Shown: one piece after another, positions 38,335 through 51,700 of the stretch
Numbering within the stretch: the first letter of the stretch is position 1
Layout: each line of letters starts with the position of its first letter
NCBI GenBank assembly: GCA_013398055.1
Contig: VZRS01008300.1
Span: forward strand, 254,623 to 318,622
Direction of reading: 5' to 3'
Source: Ifrita kowaldi
Lineage: Eukaryota; Chordata; Aves; Passeriformes; Cinclosomatidae
DNA: 64,000 bases
Position numbers and translations under genes: made by a program
The notes under the pieces: model-generated
The model's input: only the letters and a program-made list of their open reading frames with translations
Told to the model about the DNA's origin: nothing
Database searches by the model: none

Positions 38335-39569
38335 GCTAACTAATACTTTCTATTGCTATTCTGCTAAATTTTTATTTAAAGGTGTATTTATTTTTTATCA
38401 TCTAAGCTTCACTAGTTTTGATGTCAACTCTCACAGCTTTTAATTGTCTTATTTTTACTCCAAGGAGGTTTTTTAGTAGCTGCACAACTTTCTCAAAAGC
38501 CTCTTAAAAAAATGTCAACTTGTACATGGCCTTCCTTTTAAGTTCTTCACAATAAGGGCTGGGGGCTGGATGCTGACTGATAGCTCTTGTAGTTTAAAAA
38601 CACCTCAGAGATACCAGTGAAATGCTGGATTCTGAGAGACAAATCAGGGCAAAGCACTGCCACCCACAACACACAGCAGCAACATTTCTGAAAAAAGTTT
38701 GATGGGCTCCAATTTCTCAACATCAAACAGGTTGCAATAACCATTAGGTAGTGAAAATCACCAACATCCAGAAGATTCCAAATGTCACTAGAGCTGTGTA
38801 ATTATCTCATTAGATTTCACTACCTCTGCTCATATTTAACACTGCCAATTTGGGACAGTTTTCCTGAATGAGAGGCTCCTGATATGACAAACAGAGAAAA
38901 CTTGTGATTCTCCTTTTGTGATTTTCTGCTTCCAGGGATTTTATCTCATGAGATGGCATGGAATTTTTCAGAAGTGTTTCTTCTTACCCATTTCCATTTT
39001 AAACATATATTCTGTGCAACTGATCAACCTTGTACAAGGTTGTACAACCACCTTGGTTTTGTTTTGTCTCTAATTTCTTCAGCATTTAGTTCTCTAATCC
39101 TGAACTTCCCGTTTTCTAACTCAGCTCTACTTTCCACCCTATCTTATAACACCCAGAGACATAAATTACAGATATTCTTTGGAAACTTTTTATGTATAAA
39201 AACTAAGTTTCTTAGTTTTGTCTAGCAGTTATCCATGCTATCCTAAGTTAAATAAATATTTTATAGTTTGGGTAGTTTATTGTTCCTGTGGCATGTTTTT
39301 TAGGAAATGATATTATCGATCCATTTGATACAGTTGGTCTTTTTTTCAAACACACTGTTATGTTTACATTTAAAGCCTACCTCTTTTGACCTCTCTGTGC
39401 TTGGAACTACACCACTTTCTATGTCAAGAAAGTAACTAAAGTAAATTTACATTCAGTAAATAAACTTAATACTGAAGTATTCGGGGATTAATAGTATCAA
39501 CTTCCATGGACAATTGCATCTTTATACCTGCTCTCTCACTGACGCTTAGGAGAGCAGAGATCTCCATTT

Positions 39570-39660
39570 ATATGTAGAAATTTATATGTATATATTTATA
39601 ATGTACATATACCTACATTTATACATAAATATACATAGATATGCATACATATAAAAAATG
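39570..39660 (+). repeat. AT-rich simple repeat (TATA/ATAC type)
   Basis: Imperfect alternation of TATA, TATG and ATAC words over about 90 bases, a degraded microsatellite. Confidence 0.75.
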
Positions 39661-42600
39661 AATTTAGTATTTCATATCCAGAAAGAAAACTGAAGGGGAG
39701 AAAAGCTCATGTCAATGGGCTTGTTTGGATCAAGGTAACAGACACAAAGGAGCCACTTAGAGACAAAGAGAAATGGAAATAATGAGGTCAAACTCTTCCT
39801 ATAAATCTTCAGGTCTTTCTACATAGGTCTGTGGAAAAATGCAACATGAAAATAACATGAGAGGGACAATTAGAGACCTTTTATTAAGTTTTTCTGTTAT
39901 CTAAAGTTGTGTGATTTTAAGGGCTTTTTTCTTTGTTTAACTTCAGTAGTCTGGTTGTTCTTTATTTTTTCATGAGCTAATGCAAGAGGGACATTAGTCT
40001 GTGCAGTCAAAAAAAAAAAAGTGCATATAATTCCAGTGTGCACAAACTGAATACAAAGAGCATAAATAGAAAAGCACCTCTGTCATCAGGGACATAAGGA
40101 TTCAGAAACACACTATAATGCTGAATAAACAAGGCCAGAGGTTTCACATCTAGTCCAGCTCTTTCCAAAAGCTGTTGCTTTTCAAAGATAAAAAAGAAAG
40201 CTAATCTGTGGCCATCATCACAAGTTCTGCAGCAGTTAATGAGTTTAAATTAGATTTAAAAACAAGTCTCGTGCACGTACCCTTTGCCCCCTATATATTT
40301 TAACTCCTATATTTAAGTGATAGAAAGCAATTACTGTTTTTCTTTTACTTTAATTTGCAAATACCATTTCTCAGAATATATTTTAGGCCTATGAAAAATT
40401 TCCAGCATGTAGTGTGAATATCAGAATTTACCATTTACTGTATACCAGAATTGCTACTGAATATCTACAACATGATGTAGATACCAGGATGTGATGGTCC
40501 CATTTTTCATCTAAAGTATGCAGACGAGTATCAATCAAGTCTAGCATTTGGATATACCAGTTTATACTTTCTTTTATTTACTTTGTGCATCTCAAAGATA
40601 GACTGAGATTAACAGATATTAATGATAGTTTGAATTTTGTTTTCTTCTCCTAAAAGAGTTAATTTTGGTTTATGGACTTTTGTTTTGTAGTATAACTCTG
40701 AAAGTAAAAATTTCTTTCTGTTAGAAGAGGCCCTTTCAAGAACTACATGGGGAACATCCTCATCTGTAACAACTTTATCAGGTTTATCTGTGTTGAGGGT
40801 TCTTTCATCTTCCTTTGTGGAACATTCAGTCTTGGGTGTTCCTCATAAAGGAATAAATGTCTCCTGCTTTCAGTATGACTGTATCGACTTGCTTGTTGTA
40901 CTTCTTAGAGAGGCAGTTACTTCAGATTTGTTTGTTACACTTTACCTAATTTATAACTGTAAGTTTTGTGTGATGGGTACAATAATAGCAACATTATAGT
41001 GTGTTTTGGTGCTGTCCTGGAAGTGTGAGATAAGACAGGTACGTACCTGTAACAGACAAATTGAATTTTATTCTCGGATTCCTCTAATGCTGGGATTCCT
41101 GATACCCAGTAAAAACTGAGCTTGTTTTCAATGTGGAATAGGTTTGTGGAGTAGTTTCTTACTTGATTGTCTGAAATTCCCATTGGATTCTACAGGGAAT
41201 GTCTTCAGGATATTATACTACACACAGACTAGATATAAAGCTTAGAGAGAAGACTTAATTAGTTTTAAGATCCCACATGACTTTATTGTAGGATTAGAGG
41301 TCTGAGTGCTCCTGTATTTTTTTGATAACTGTTATTTACATCAACTCACACAGAGCCACCAGCACCGCTCAGAAAACCCAGATAAGAAGTTGCCAGGAAC
41401 TCCTCCTCCAGCATGTGCCCTCTTTTTATACCCAGAAATCTTTCACCAGCTTTTTACACATGCACCTTTTGCACATTTCTTCCCTCACACTGGTAACTCT
41501 CTCCCCCTGACACTTGAATTTTCATTTTCCCTCCTCCTTAATTTTTCTTTTTTAAAACATTTCTTCTCCTGTCCTTCCCCCACAACCTCTGCATTGTCTT
41601 CTCATCTCAGGAGAACAAAGAATCAAGTTGCTTCCTCACCTGGTTCCTTTTTGTCACCTGTTTTTCTGGCTCCCCACGAGAAGAAGAAAGGGAGCTGCTG
41701 GTTTGGTAATTGCTGTCCACTGGAACCAGGAAGGCACAGAACGCTGACAACCGGAGCAAGTAAGAGTCAGCCTGGAGAGGAAACAAGCTCTAGTGGTTGG
41801 TGACAGCATGGAAGCTATTGCTTTTTGTTTGCACACACATTTTAAATAAACTGCTCTTCACAGTGGCCAAGGATTCATATCCCTTGCTAAACCCCAGATG
41901 GGGGATACCCTTTCTTTTCTCAGCATCGAGCAGGTTCTTAGGCCACAAATGACCTTTGGGTGCCTACATTTCTGGATGATTCACATAAAACATTTTAAGA
42001 AAGAATTGATCTTTGAGAGGCTGCTGCTCAGGTGATTGAACTGCTGGTCCTGGCACACTGGTGGTAGTAGTGCACCTCAGATTTAAAGTGTAACACATCA
42101 CTGCTCATTTTTGCACATGCAAAGAGAAAGCCTGCAGCTTGCTAGCAGTTACTTCAGAGGCAAATAAACAGGGAAGGATCCAAATTACACTTGTGGCTCC
42201 TTGTAGGTCATTTACCTTTTGCCTCAGCTGAGAAAAAAAACCAGTCACATGCAAACCTTTCTAGGCCTTTTATAGGTAGCTGTTTGTTCTTCACACAGAA
42301 AACTAAATTCCCTGTGCACTGCAGATTTCTACGTATAAATTTAGTTGTATCCTCGTGTTCTGGTTTTCTGTTGGAGCTGACCTCTCCTTTTCCCAAGCCA
42401 TTCTTGGGAGTCAGCCTTCTGCACAGAGCTCATTCGACCCTTCAGTGTTTTCCAGAAATCACTTGAACATTTCCTAACTGAGGATGATCATGCCTCAGGG
42501 CAAGCTGGCACCAAGGCTTCACCATCTGATAAAAATCCAATGGAAACATGATTTCAGGACAGCAACAGAAAAATAAGTTTTCTGAAAGTTGAGTTCAACA

Positions 42601-43088
42601 GTTATATATATTAGAGCTGTTACAACTTCATTAAGTAATTTTGTGCCAAATCTGGATTTTCTGTATTCTTGTGTTTTTCTTCAAAATTTCACACTCAAGG
42701 CAGTGGAAAACCAACACTACCTGGCATTTTATACTCTGTGATACAACAACAGCTATTTCTAGGTTTCCGGAGAACATACACAAAAGAGACCAGCAAGATT
42801 TTATGACCTTTTTGTAGAACTGTGAAATAAATAGAAGTATTGTGTTTTATTTATGAGTGCTGCTGTAATAAAATATTCCGTTAAAAAACAAGAAACATTT
42901 TATATAATTTCATTCTCCACCATATGGATTTAATTAGCAATTAAATAGTACAGATGTGAATATACAGTGATGAATCAACTGTGGAATTTGAGATAAATGT
43001 CAGCTGGAGTTTGTAATGTATTATGTGGGCTTAGCTCTGCCTTATTCCATTAGGAACAATAGGGTGGAAAGCCTTAACCTAAATCATA

Positions 43089-43120
43089 AATAAATAAATA
43101 AGCAAACAAACAAACAAAAC
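43089..43120 (+). repeat. AAAT/AAAC microsatellite
   Basis: Four-base units AAAT changing to AAAC (ataaataaataa then aacaaacaaac). Confidence 0.8.
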
Positions 43121-45056
43121 TATGCCTATTTCCATATAGTCCTCTCAAAACCACTTGTGGAAACATCCTGTCTAACAATATTCCCTGAAGAGAGAAATTG
43201 AACGTAGGTAGGAAAGTGACGTTGATTTTGTCAGATAACAGGAATTACAGCACCTGACTGTTTGCACCTCAGCTCTCAAAGGGTCCTGCAGGAAGACAAG
43301 GGCTGGTAAGAGCTACTGCTGATCCTAACTCCTTATGCCACAACATTTCTTCTTCACTGAGCTTTCCAGTGCATCAACTTTTCAGCTCTGCAGTCTGAAG
43401 CAACAAAGGATTGACTGAGGGTCACTGCAATCCTAAATAACAAACCCCAAAACAAAAATACAAAGGGCAAATGTTTGCTGCTCTTTATTCACTTTATGAA
43501 TACTGCATACATAGTATAAAAAAGCCCCAAACAAATACTTGTAGTATCAGTCTGTAATTCTTGGGTCCCTGCTGGAGAATACCAGGAAGGGTGGTTTGGT
43601 CTTGATTTTTTAAAGGATCTAGCACTATAGTAGCCCATATTGCAGATCTTTCTTGCTTCCAAATAAAGAAGTCTAGATACAGATTCTCATCTGCAGCTTG
43701 GGAAAAATTAAAAAAAAGGCAAGTGAAGGAACAAATGCCTTAACATTTAGTGTTCAGTTCCACAACCAGTTTATATAGACAGAGCTTAATTCCTGAGACC
43801 ACATGAATGAAGCTCACCATCAGATTCAATGGCAAATACAATTTAATGGGAAATACAAAGCTGCTGTGAAAATGAGAAAACTATTTACTTTGTACAATGA
43901 ACAAAGCCAAAGTTGTTCTACCAGTTGCACAGGCAATGAAGCTTTTGCAGTATGAATTTATATCCACGGAGTCCTTTGACTAGGGGAACTGTTTGCATGT
44001 GTTACAAAACAACAGGAGTTACAAGATACTCCAAACTTTTCAAACCAAGTTCTTATTGAATACAGGACCATGAATTCAGAAATCTGGGTTTTATGCTGCC
44101 ACTAAAAGGCAAAAAACTTTGTGGGTTTTGACTATGAACACTTTTTTTTTCCAGTTTTCTAGTGTATACCTACAACCTCTTGCTTGATGCTTTACAGCTT
44201 TGCTTTTGAGGCAGTGTCTTAACTGTAGGACTTAAGTAGCTTGCATTCAATTGTTTATTTTAATGTAATGCTCTGCCTTTATCCTTATTTATTGTGATGC
44301 CTTTTAAAGTATTACTTTATTAAAATGTAATAATAATGAAAAATGTAGGTATTTTAATTTACCTAAGTATTATAGCAATAATTTCTTTATCCAAAATAGG
44401 AGCTGTTGGTGCTTCTGTGCAGCTGCTGGCATAAATTCAGTTACTGTTTGCTGCAGTACCTTTGGGAGAGCCACAGGCAGTTCAGGAGACTGTTCAATAC
44501 ATGCCTCTTAAAAGGAACTCACCTGAAGTTATTCTTCTGTTCTGATTACACTGCTCTGCTGTAAGAAGAAACTAGTAAAAGACAGAACTGTGGAGTAAGA
44601 CAGATATGACTGACAAACAAGGAGGTGCAAGTATATAGGCACCAGTGCCCTTGGCTAGTTGAGACAGCTAAGGTGACATACGTGACCTACCTTCCTTGGG
44701 ATTTGTTGCTGAGAAACTGGTGAAATTTACCTACTATTCTGAAACGTAGATAACCTAAGGGATCAGGAGAAAAATATACAATCAGGATGAGATATTCCAA
44801 TTACTGAAAAGCAAGTTTGGCATTTAGAATATTCAAACTCCACTTGCTTACATGTTTTTAGCAATCTGGGAAAAAATTCTGCTGTGAAAAACAATGCAAC
44901 TAGGTCAGTTCAGTGGATGACTGCAATGCTGCAGTGACTGTTAGCAATAATTCAAACTTCTGTTTTCAAATTAAAGGATGAACTGGACATAACTTTGCTT
45001 CATTCATTTCTGAGTATTTTTCCTATAATTTCAATGTCTACCTGATAGTGCAGTGT

Positions 45057-45062
45057 TTTATT
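45057..45062 (-). terminator. DUSP11: Candidate DUSP11 polyadenylation signal
   Basis: AATAAA on the minus strand, about 350 bases after the stop codon. Other AATAAA words occur further left (near 44288 and 43485), so the real 3' end could be longer. Confidence 0.3.
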
Positions 45063-45413
45063 ATGCATCTGGAAATCACATACATTTTAAAGAGCTGTAA
45101 AACAAAAAACAACCACAATCACTCAGAAAGTTCTTTGTTTTAAAGGGTTGTTTGTTTCAGGGTTCCAATTTCACTAAAAGGAAGGACTACTTTAATTCCA
45201 TGTGTACAGAGACATTGTCTCCAACTATGCTTAGCAAATACAGCCTAATAAATTTAAAGAACCAAACATCAGTAGAAGCTAATCTTACAATAGAGACCAG
45301 TTCTCTGCTACTGAAATTTTCATGTAACTAATTTGCCTAAAACAAAATTGGTCCACATACAAAATAAAATGGGTAAATGTAATCCTAAACTGAGCAAACA
45401 CTGTCCTTTGTAT

Positions 45414-45726
45414 TCAGTTCCAGTTGTAGTGGTCTCTTGGTGCTAAGTCATAATGTGATCTCTCTTCCTCTTCACGTCCACAATCTAGTGGCAGACCATA
45501 ATTGTAATCAACTGTTACAACTGGTAATCTTTTACTTTGTTCCATGTTTCTGGTAGCTTCACCCTGAAAAGGCTTTCTTTCATAGTCTGTTGAACCATCT
45601 TCTTGGTGTATGGATGAAGATGGGTGCATTGTTCGTGAAGAGTACGGTGCAAATCTGTTTTTTCCTCTATTAAATTCCTCTGAGGGGTGCATTCTCCTAT
45701 TGTCTTCCGAACAATTTGGTCGATTA
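45414..45726 (-). CDS. DUSP11: DUSP11 last coding exon J
   Basis: One base plus 104 codons including stop TGA at 45414-45416. Starts NRPNCSEDNRRMHPSEEFNR and ends HYDLAPRDHYNWN. Hydrophilic, no known domain. The acceptor is TTCTTACAG. Confidence 0.9.
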
Positions 45727-48700
45727 CTGTAAGAACAAATATGAACAGTGAAATTCTTAGAAATAAAACAGTTGATTTACTGTTGATGGCCACCACTACA
45801 AATTAGCTGTGTCTAACATTGAAAGAACAATTCAAAACCTCATTCTTGTTTTTACCCCCTAAAATTAAAATCCTCTCTATGGATGTTGCAAACTTGTTTG
45901 TATTAATTTTCCAGTTCTAGTGATTAAAATTACAGCTCTTTACAGTAAGGAATTGTACTAGAGGAAGTTTTGTTTCAAGTGCTGTTTACAATGAAAATTA
46001 CCTGTTTACTGAGGATATCTTTACCTAGGGGATGTTTTTTTCCTAAATCCATTTTCATTTTTGTGTATAATATGTAGCAATAGCTCTCTAGTACATAGTC
46101 TCAACAGGCAGTAATATACTTAGGAAAATATTTTAATTATTAATTCTTCTGCAATAGAAGACTCACTCTCCTACAAAATACATGTGGAAGGATCTAAAAA
46201 TGTATATACATTAGGTTAGGGTGGGTTTTAGGTAGTCCTGGCAGAGCCGCCAGAAACTCATGGCTTTTGGGACTACCTAAAAACAGAAGCCAGACAAAAT
46301 TAAGAGAATAAAAAGTGGTTATATTTATTGAAGGGCCTTCAGGTACATTTAGGGCAGACGAAGCCCCCCCCCCAGGGGCTACACCCAAAAAATGGACGAT
46401 GGGTCACGGGTTTTCATACTTGTATAAGTTTGGTCCATTTGCATATTGGGGGTTAATCTTCCAATTACAGCTTCAGGTCATTAAGTCAATTATCCCAAGT
46501 TTGCTCCACCCCCAACTCACTTTTGTTTCCATTTCTGGGGGCCTGAGACAGTAAGGTGTCCTTGATTCCCAGGCCTAGAGAGGAACTGTTTTGTTTGACC
46601 AAAATGGGAAAACAGTAGCTAACACTCTATATGGAGTTTAGAGTTATACACTAAAGAATTGCAGGTAAAGTTAAGTGGTGTATAAACCCAATTCAAAACA
46701 ATCTTGAACATTTTTGAATCTTCTCCCTTACTGAACCATAGATTCACTTAGACTGGAAAGGTTCTCTAGAAATACCTAAGGCCACCTCAAACTAAGTCTC
46801 ATTAGATGAGTTTGTACAGGGGCTATGTCCATTCTTAAAGGATGTGGGATGGTGGCTCTGGGCAGCCCATTTCATTGTCTGACCATCCTGCACAGTACAA
46901 CTCCATAGCTCATTACACAGCACCTAAGAGGTAAATATAGCATCTGTGTTTGGGTTTTTTGCTTACTGATAGTTGATTTTCATATTAAGTAGTTCTTTAG
47001 CTTGAACTGTGCTTGTCATGTCAATGATTGTATCAGGGATTCACACAATAATCACACTCAAAACTCAGTATCAGTGGACCACAAATTAGTCACATTATTT
47101 GCTCAGATTCAATGGGTTTTTTGCATTTAAGCAAAAAAATTAACACAGATTTTTATGCTGTGCAGTTAATTTGTATTTTTTAGCTGGGAAACTGGGGGAG
47201 TCACACTACAAAGGTTAAGTCAGAAAACAATGTATGATATCTGATGCTTACCTGTAATTTCTGTTAAAGTCATCCTTATCAGACCCATAATCTCTGTGAA
47301 GTGAAGGAGATGAGGAGAAATGAGGTTCTGGTATATTTTCATGGGAAGAAAAGGACTGACTTCTGCAAATAACCAAAAGAATTGCACATTAAGAAGACTG
47401 CCAACAGTTGTAAGACTTGGAAAAAAATACACATCAAATGAAATAAACAGATTTCTTCTTTTAATAAAAATTACTTAAAATTTTAATAAAAATGGTAGTA
47501 ATTGTATTAATTTAATACCTCAAAATCATATGCTTCACTTTAATAACATCCTCTGTTTTAGCCTACAGTGGAAGAAATTAAATCAGACTTAACTAGTCCA
47601 ATAAATCTGAAATACATTCTGAAATATAAAAAATATTTTGAAATATGTCAGAACCCAGTAGGTTTACTAGTAAGTGATATATGTATTTGTGAGATTATAA
47701 TGCACGTTCTGAAGCAAACAGATTTCTAACAAATTATTAACTCAAGGAATAAACAAAGGCAAATCAAACTTCCTTGTAGCATTCCTGTTTATCTGTGTTT
47801 GGCTGAGGGCATAAATAAAATTTCATATCCTCTTCTGTCCAGAGGACAGCTTTTTAAGTATAAGTTTCTATACAAAACACAGTGGGACAAGAGTTTTGTT
47901 TCAAGCTGACTAAAAGATAAAGGAACCATAAACTTTAAAGAAGCACAACCTTCTAATTTAGGAAACACTGGCTTTCGAAGGTGCAATGCTCCAGCTTACA
48001 GCAAACCCTTCCGTAAGTCAAAACAAGAAAAGTTAATGAACTGATCATTTATATATTAAAAGGATGATTAACTGATTTAAAAATAATTTCTTTTTAAAAA
48101 CACTTAATTTGAAATTTAAGTTAGAACTGCTGAGGTTTACACTTTTATTCTCTAATTCTGTTCTTACAGCTCAAGGATGCTTTACCTGTCTGAACACCAT
48201 TCACGTGGCAAGTCATTGTGACCTGGATGATCACGAAAAGGTCTTGGCCTTTGTCCATGCCCTTTATTACCATAATCAAAATCTTTTAATTGAGTCTGTT
48301 CCTGTAAGCCATCGTAAGGCTGGGGGTTATGAAAAGGTCTGCACCTTTGTCCAGGACCTTTATTATCATAATCTTTCAGCTGCATCTCTGTTTTTAAGTC
48401 ATTGCGAGGCTGGTGATCATTAAAAGGTCTCAACCTCTGCCCCCGACCCCTCTTAACAAATTCAAAATCTCCCAATTGCATCTGTGTCTGCAAGTCATCA
48501 TGTGACCCATAGTCATGGAAGGATCTTAGTCTTTGGCCAGGACCTCTGCTGGCAGAATCCAATTCTTTCAACTGCATTTGAGTCTGAAATTCATCACGAG
48601 ATTGGTGGTCATGGAACAGTTTTCGTCTCTGGCCACGGCCCCTGCTACCGAAATCAAAATCCTTTGACTGCCTGTCTTCCTGCAAATCATTAGGAGATGG

Positions 48701-51700
48701 ATGGTCAGGAAAAGATCTCTGCCTTTGTTCATGGCCTCTGTTGAAGTCAAAAGACTGTCTGTCTGCTTGCAAATCATCATGAAACTGGTGTCCATGAAAA
48801 GGTCTCAAACTTTGTCCATGTCCCTTATTACTGAAGTCTAGGTCCTTCAGCTGTGTGTCTTCTTGATAATCATCATAAAACTGGTGATCAGTAAAGGCTC
48901 TTTGTCTTTGTTCTGGTCCCCTGTTGTAGTCCCAATTTCTCATCTGCACTGATGTTCTTAATTCATCCTGAGTTTGATGGTCATGAAATGGTCTTCGTCT
49001 TTGTCCAGGCCCCTTATTAATGAAGTCAAAATCTCGCAACTGCATCTGTCCTTGCAAATCATTGTGAGGGTGGTCATCATAAATTCTTAATCTTTTCCCA
49101 GACCTGTTAAGAAGTATTGAATATCATACTTAGAAGTGCTACAAGTCATTAATGAAAACAATTCCTTTTTAACCAAGAACTTACATGAAAGACATTGCAA
49201 ATATGAAGGTATCAAAACTACTAATAAGCCAAAGTGAATGTAAGATTGTAAAACCTTCGGTGTTAAAGCAGAAGCTGTGACAAACATTCAATTGTAATTC
49301 TATAGTACTTCTTAAACAGGCAAAAACGATGATTCAAAATTAATTAAAAATAACTGCAGATTATTGTAGAATAATAAAGAAGGACAGGCAAAGTAAAACT
49401 GAATTTTCGTAAGTGAATGAATTACTTACAGACTTTTAACAGCATACATTCCCTTTCTTTCCCTTATCTTGTCACTATTTTGTCAAATTCTGTAAATACA
49501 TTTTACATAAGTAGGCTAAATTAATAAAATCTCTTTGGGGTATTCATAGTATTTTCAATAAGAAACCATTTTTTTCCCTTGTGGTCCTTTTTTTTTTTTA
49601 GTTTTGTTTTTAATTCCATGTTTCAGCCTATTACCCTTGAAAATCTTCATTTGGGAACCGCTCTACAGATCCTTCCATTGCATGTGGTGGTGGGATAATA
49701 TCTTCATCTGCATCCCATACATCCATTCCAAGGTTACTAAGAGCAAAAAAAACCCATCTCACATAAGCTTATTTTTTTAAAACATACTATTGACAGAGAA
49801 AAAACCCATCCCCATAAAATTCTTCAGTTCTGAATGACAGAAATTTTATGTTAAGTAAAACTTACAGACAACTTAGAAAATGTTACAGACAACTCAGAAA
49901 ACGTTAATCTTATAAATTTATTTTAAAAATCTGACATGAGTCTAACTTAATCCTGCACAGACTATGAAACAATGATACGAGCAAAACAAAAGGCCTTCAA
50001 TTAATCTAAAAAGAAACAAACCACTCAGATATTAATCTTAAATCAGTTTACTGCTCCGAGGCATCAGTAGCACAAATACCTTAGGACGATGTAAAGGTTG
50101 GCTGTTCTTAGGAGAAGGTGATGATAAGCATAACATTCTTAAACACCAGGAATGCAACTACCATGAACAGAGGGGACGAGAACAATCTTCCACATTCCCG
50201 TGTTTTTTTATTCTTAAAATCGTTTTACTATTTTTTTTTTAATATGTTGTTCTACAGTGCCAACAACAGCAGGCAGATCACAGAGCTTATAAAGACATCT
50301 TTGCAGTGACTTCTTTCAGCCTCTGAGAGAACACAGACTCAGTACACTTGTCACAGCATGATAAAAGCACAACAATGTTCAGTAGTAGTTGTCAGATTGA
50401 AAATGAGCTTTCGAACCATATACATTGAAAAGATGAACAAACTACACTGCACTTCATGTTATTCATCTGAGAATACACAAAAAACTACACATACATTTTA
50501 CAATCTATGTGTAGTTTCATATCAAAGGTTTAAGAGGGAATTAATTTTGGCTTAGGACTGGAAGTGAACTTTTAAAAATGCCAGGAGACACACACTGGAA
50601 AATCTCAAGCATACAACTAAAAGCTTTTGTTTACCTTCGCATCGGTTGTGTCCGGAGATCTGTGAGATACACAAGGCCATCCATGCGATGACCTCTGGCA
50701 TCGCCAAAAGCTACAAAAAAACCCATACAGTCTAATGAAATGTGCTCATACTGAGGCATGAAGATGTGAAAGATAAGTTTCTGTTCCCCATGAGATGCTG
50801 AATTTGAAAAAATTCCAACTTGGTACTAAATATTTCAGCAAGCTGGCATCATTGCAGCATTTTTTAAAAAAACCCCTGAAACCAGCAGTGGTAGCAAACT
50901 ATGACTGAAAACTCTATCAAGTAAAAAAAAATAAAATTAAGCAGCTAAAACATACTCCTCCTATGCTGTCAATTTGCTACTGCTCAAGTCCTGCCTGGAA
51001 CAGAATCAACAGTCAGATAAAATCTTCTATGTAAGCCAGCACATGAAATTACTGAAAAGATACTAAAATAGAATTGTAGTATTTGTGAGTTTTTAGTAAT
51101 TGTGAAGTACAACCTGACATGTGCCTTAGTTCTAACTATATACATACCTTGAATTGCCGCCTCTGGATCCCAGCCTTCAACATCTATAAGATACCTGAAG
51201 AAAAACATGACTATGTTATTGTCCCAAAGGAAATACAGAGTAATATAAGGATGCAATTTTTTGTGAACAATGATTTCTGTTCTCATACAGTCTTACCTAC
51301 ATATAAGGTAGCCAGTTCTATTAATTCCATTAGTACAGTGAACGCCAATGAGTTTCTCTATCAAGAAAAGAAAGAGTCTTTAGCAGTTCAGAAAGTGAAA
51401 TTAATAAAAAGTTAGCACAATACAAAAAAAAAAGTCTGCTTTTCTAGCAAGGTCATGATAAATAACGCTTGCTATTTACAAATTCTATGGTCACGCCTGC
51501 AAAACAGACACATCCAGACAGGACATATGTCCTCTTCATGCTGGATCTCTAGCAGCTGTTAGATCACCACTTCCAAACCTGTGATGGCTGAGATTGACTC
51601 TGCAGAATGTAGAAAAAAAGAAAGAGTGATGCCAGGTAAAGCACCTGGCCTCAGCCATTGCAGTAACAGGAGAAAAAGAATAAAATACGTGTTTGAAAGC

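Larger units (their letters stand above)
35351..45056. other. Intergenic region between BTAF1 and DUSP11
   Basis: About 9.7 kb, AT-rich. Two plus-strand open frames of 167 and 165 codons (35543-36046, 41306-41803) have no recognisable domain, no repeat structure and no splice partner I can see, so I do not call them genes. Apart from the N-bracketed block and simple repeats listed separately, nothing is recognised. Confidence 0.6.

Noticed and set aside
41306..41803. Plus-strand open frame of 165 codons
   Set aside because: Not similar to anything I know; pyrimidine-rich DNA easily gives such Phe/Ser/Pro-rich frames.
48109..48693. Plus-strand open frames opposite the repeat exon
   Set aside because: They are shadows of the DUSP11 repeat array; their periodicity simply mirrors the coding strand.
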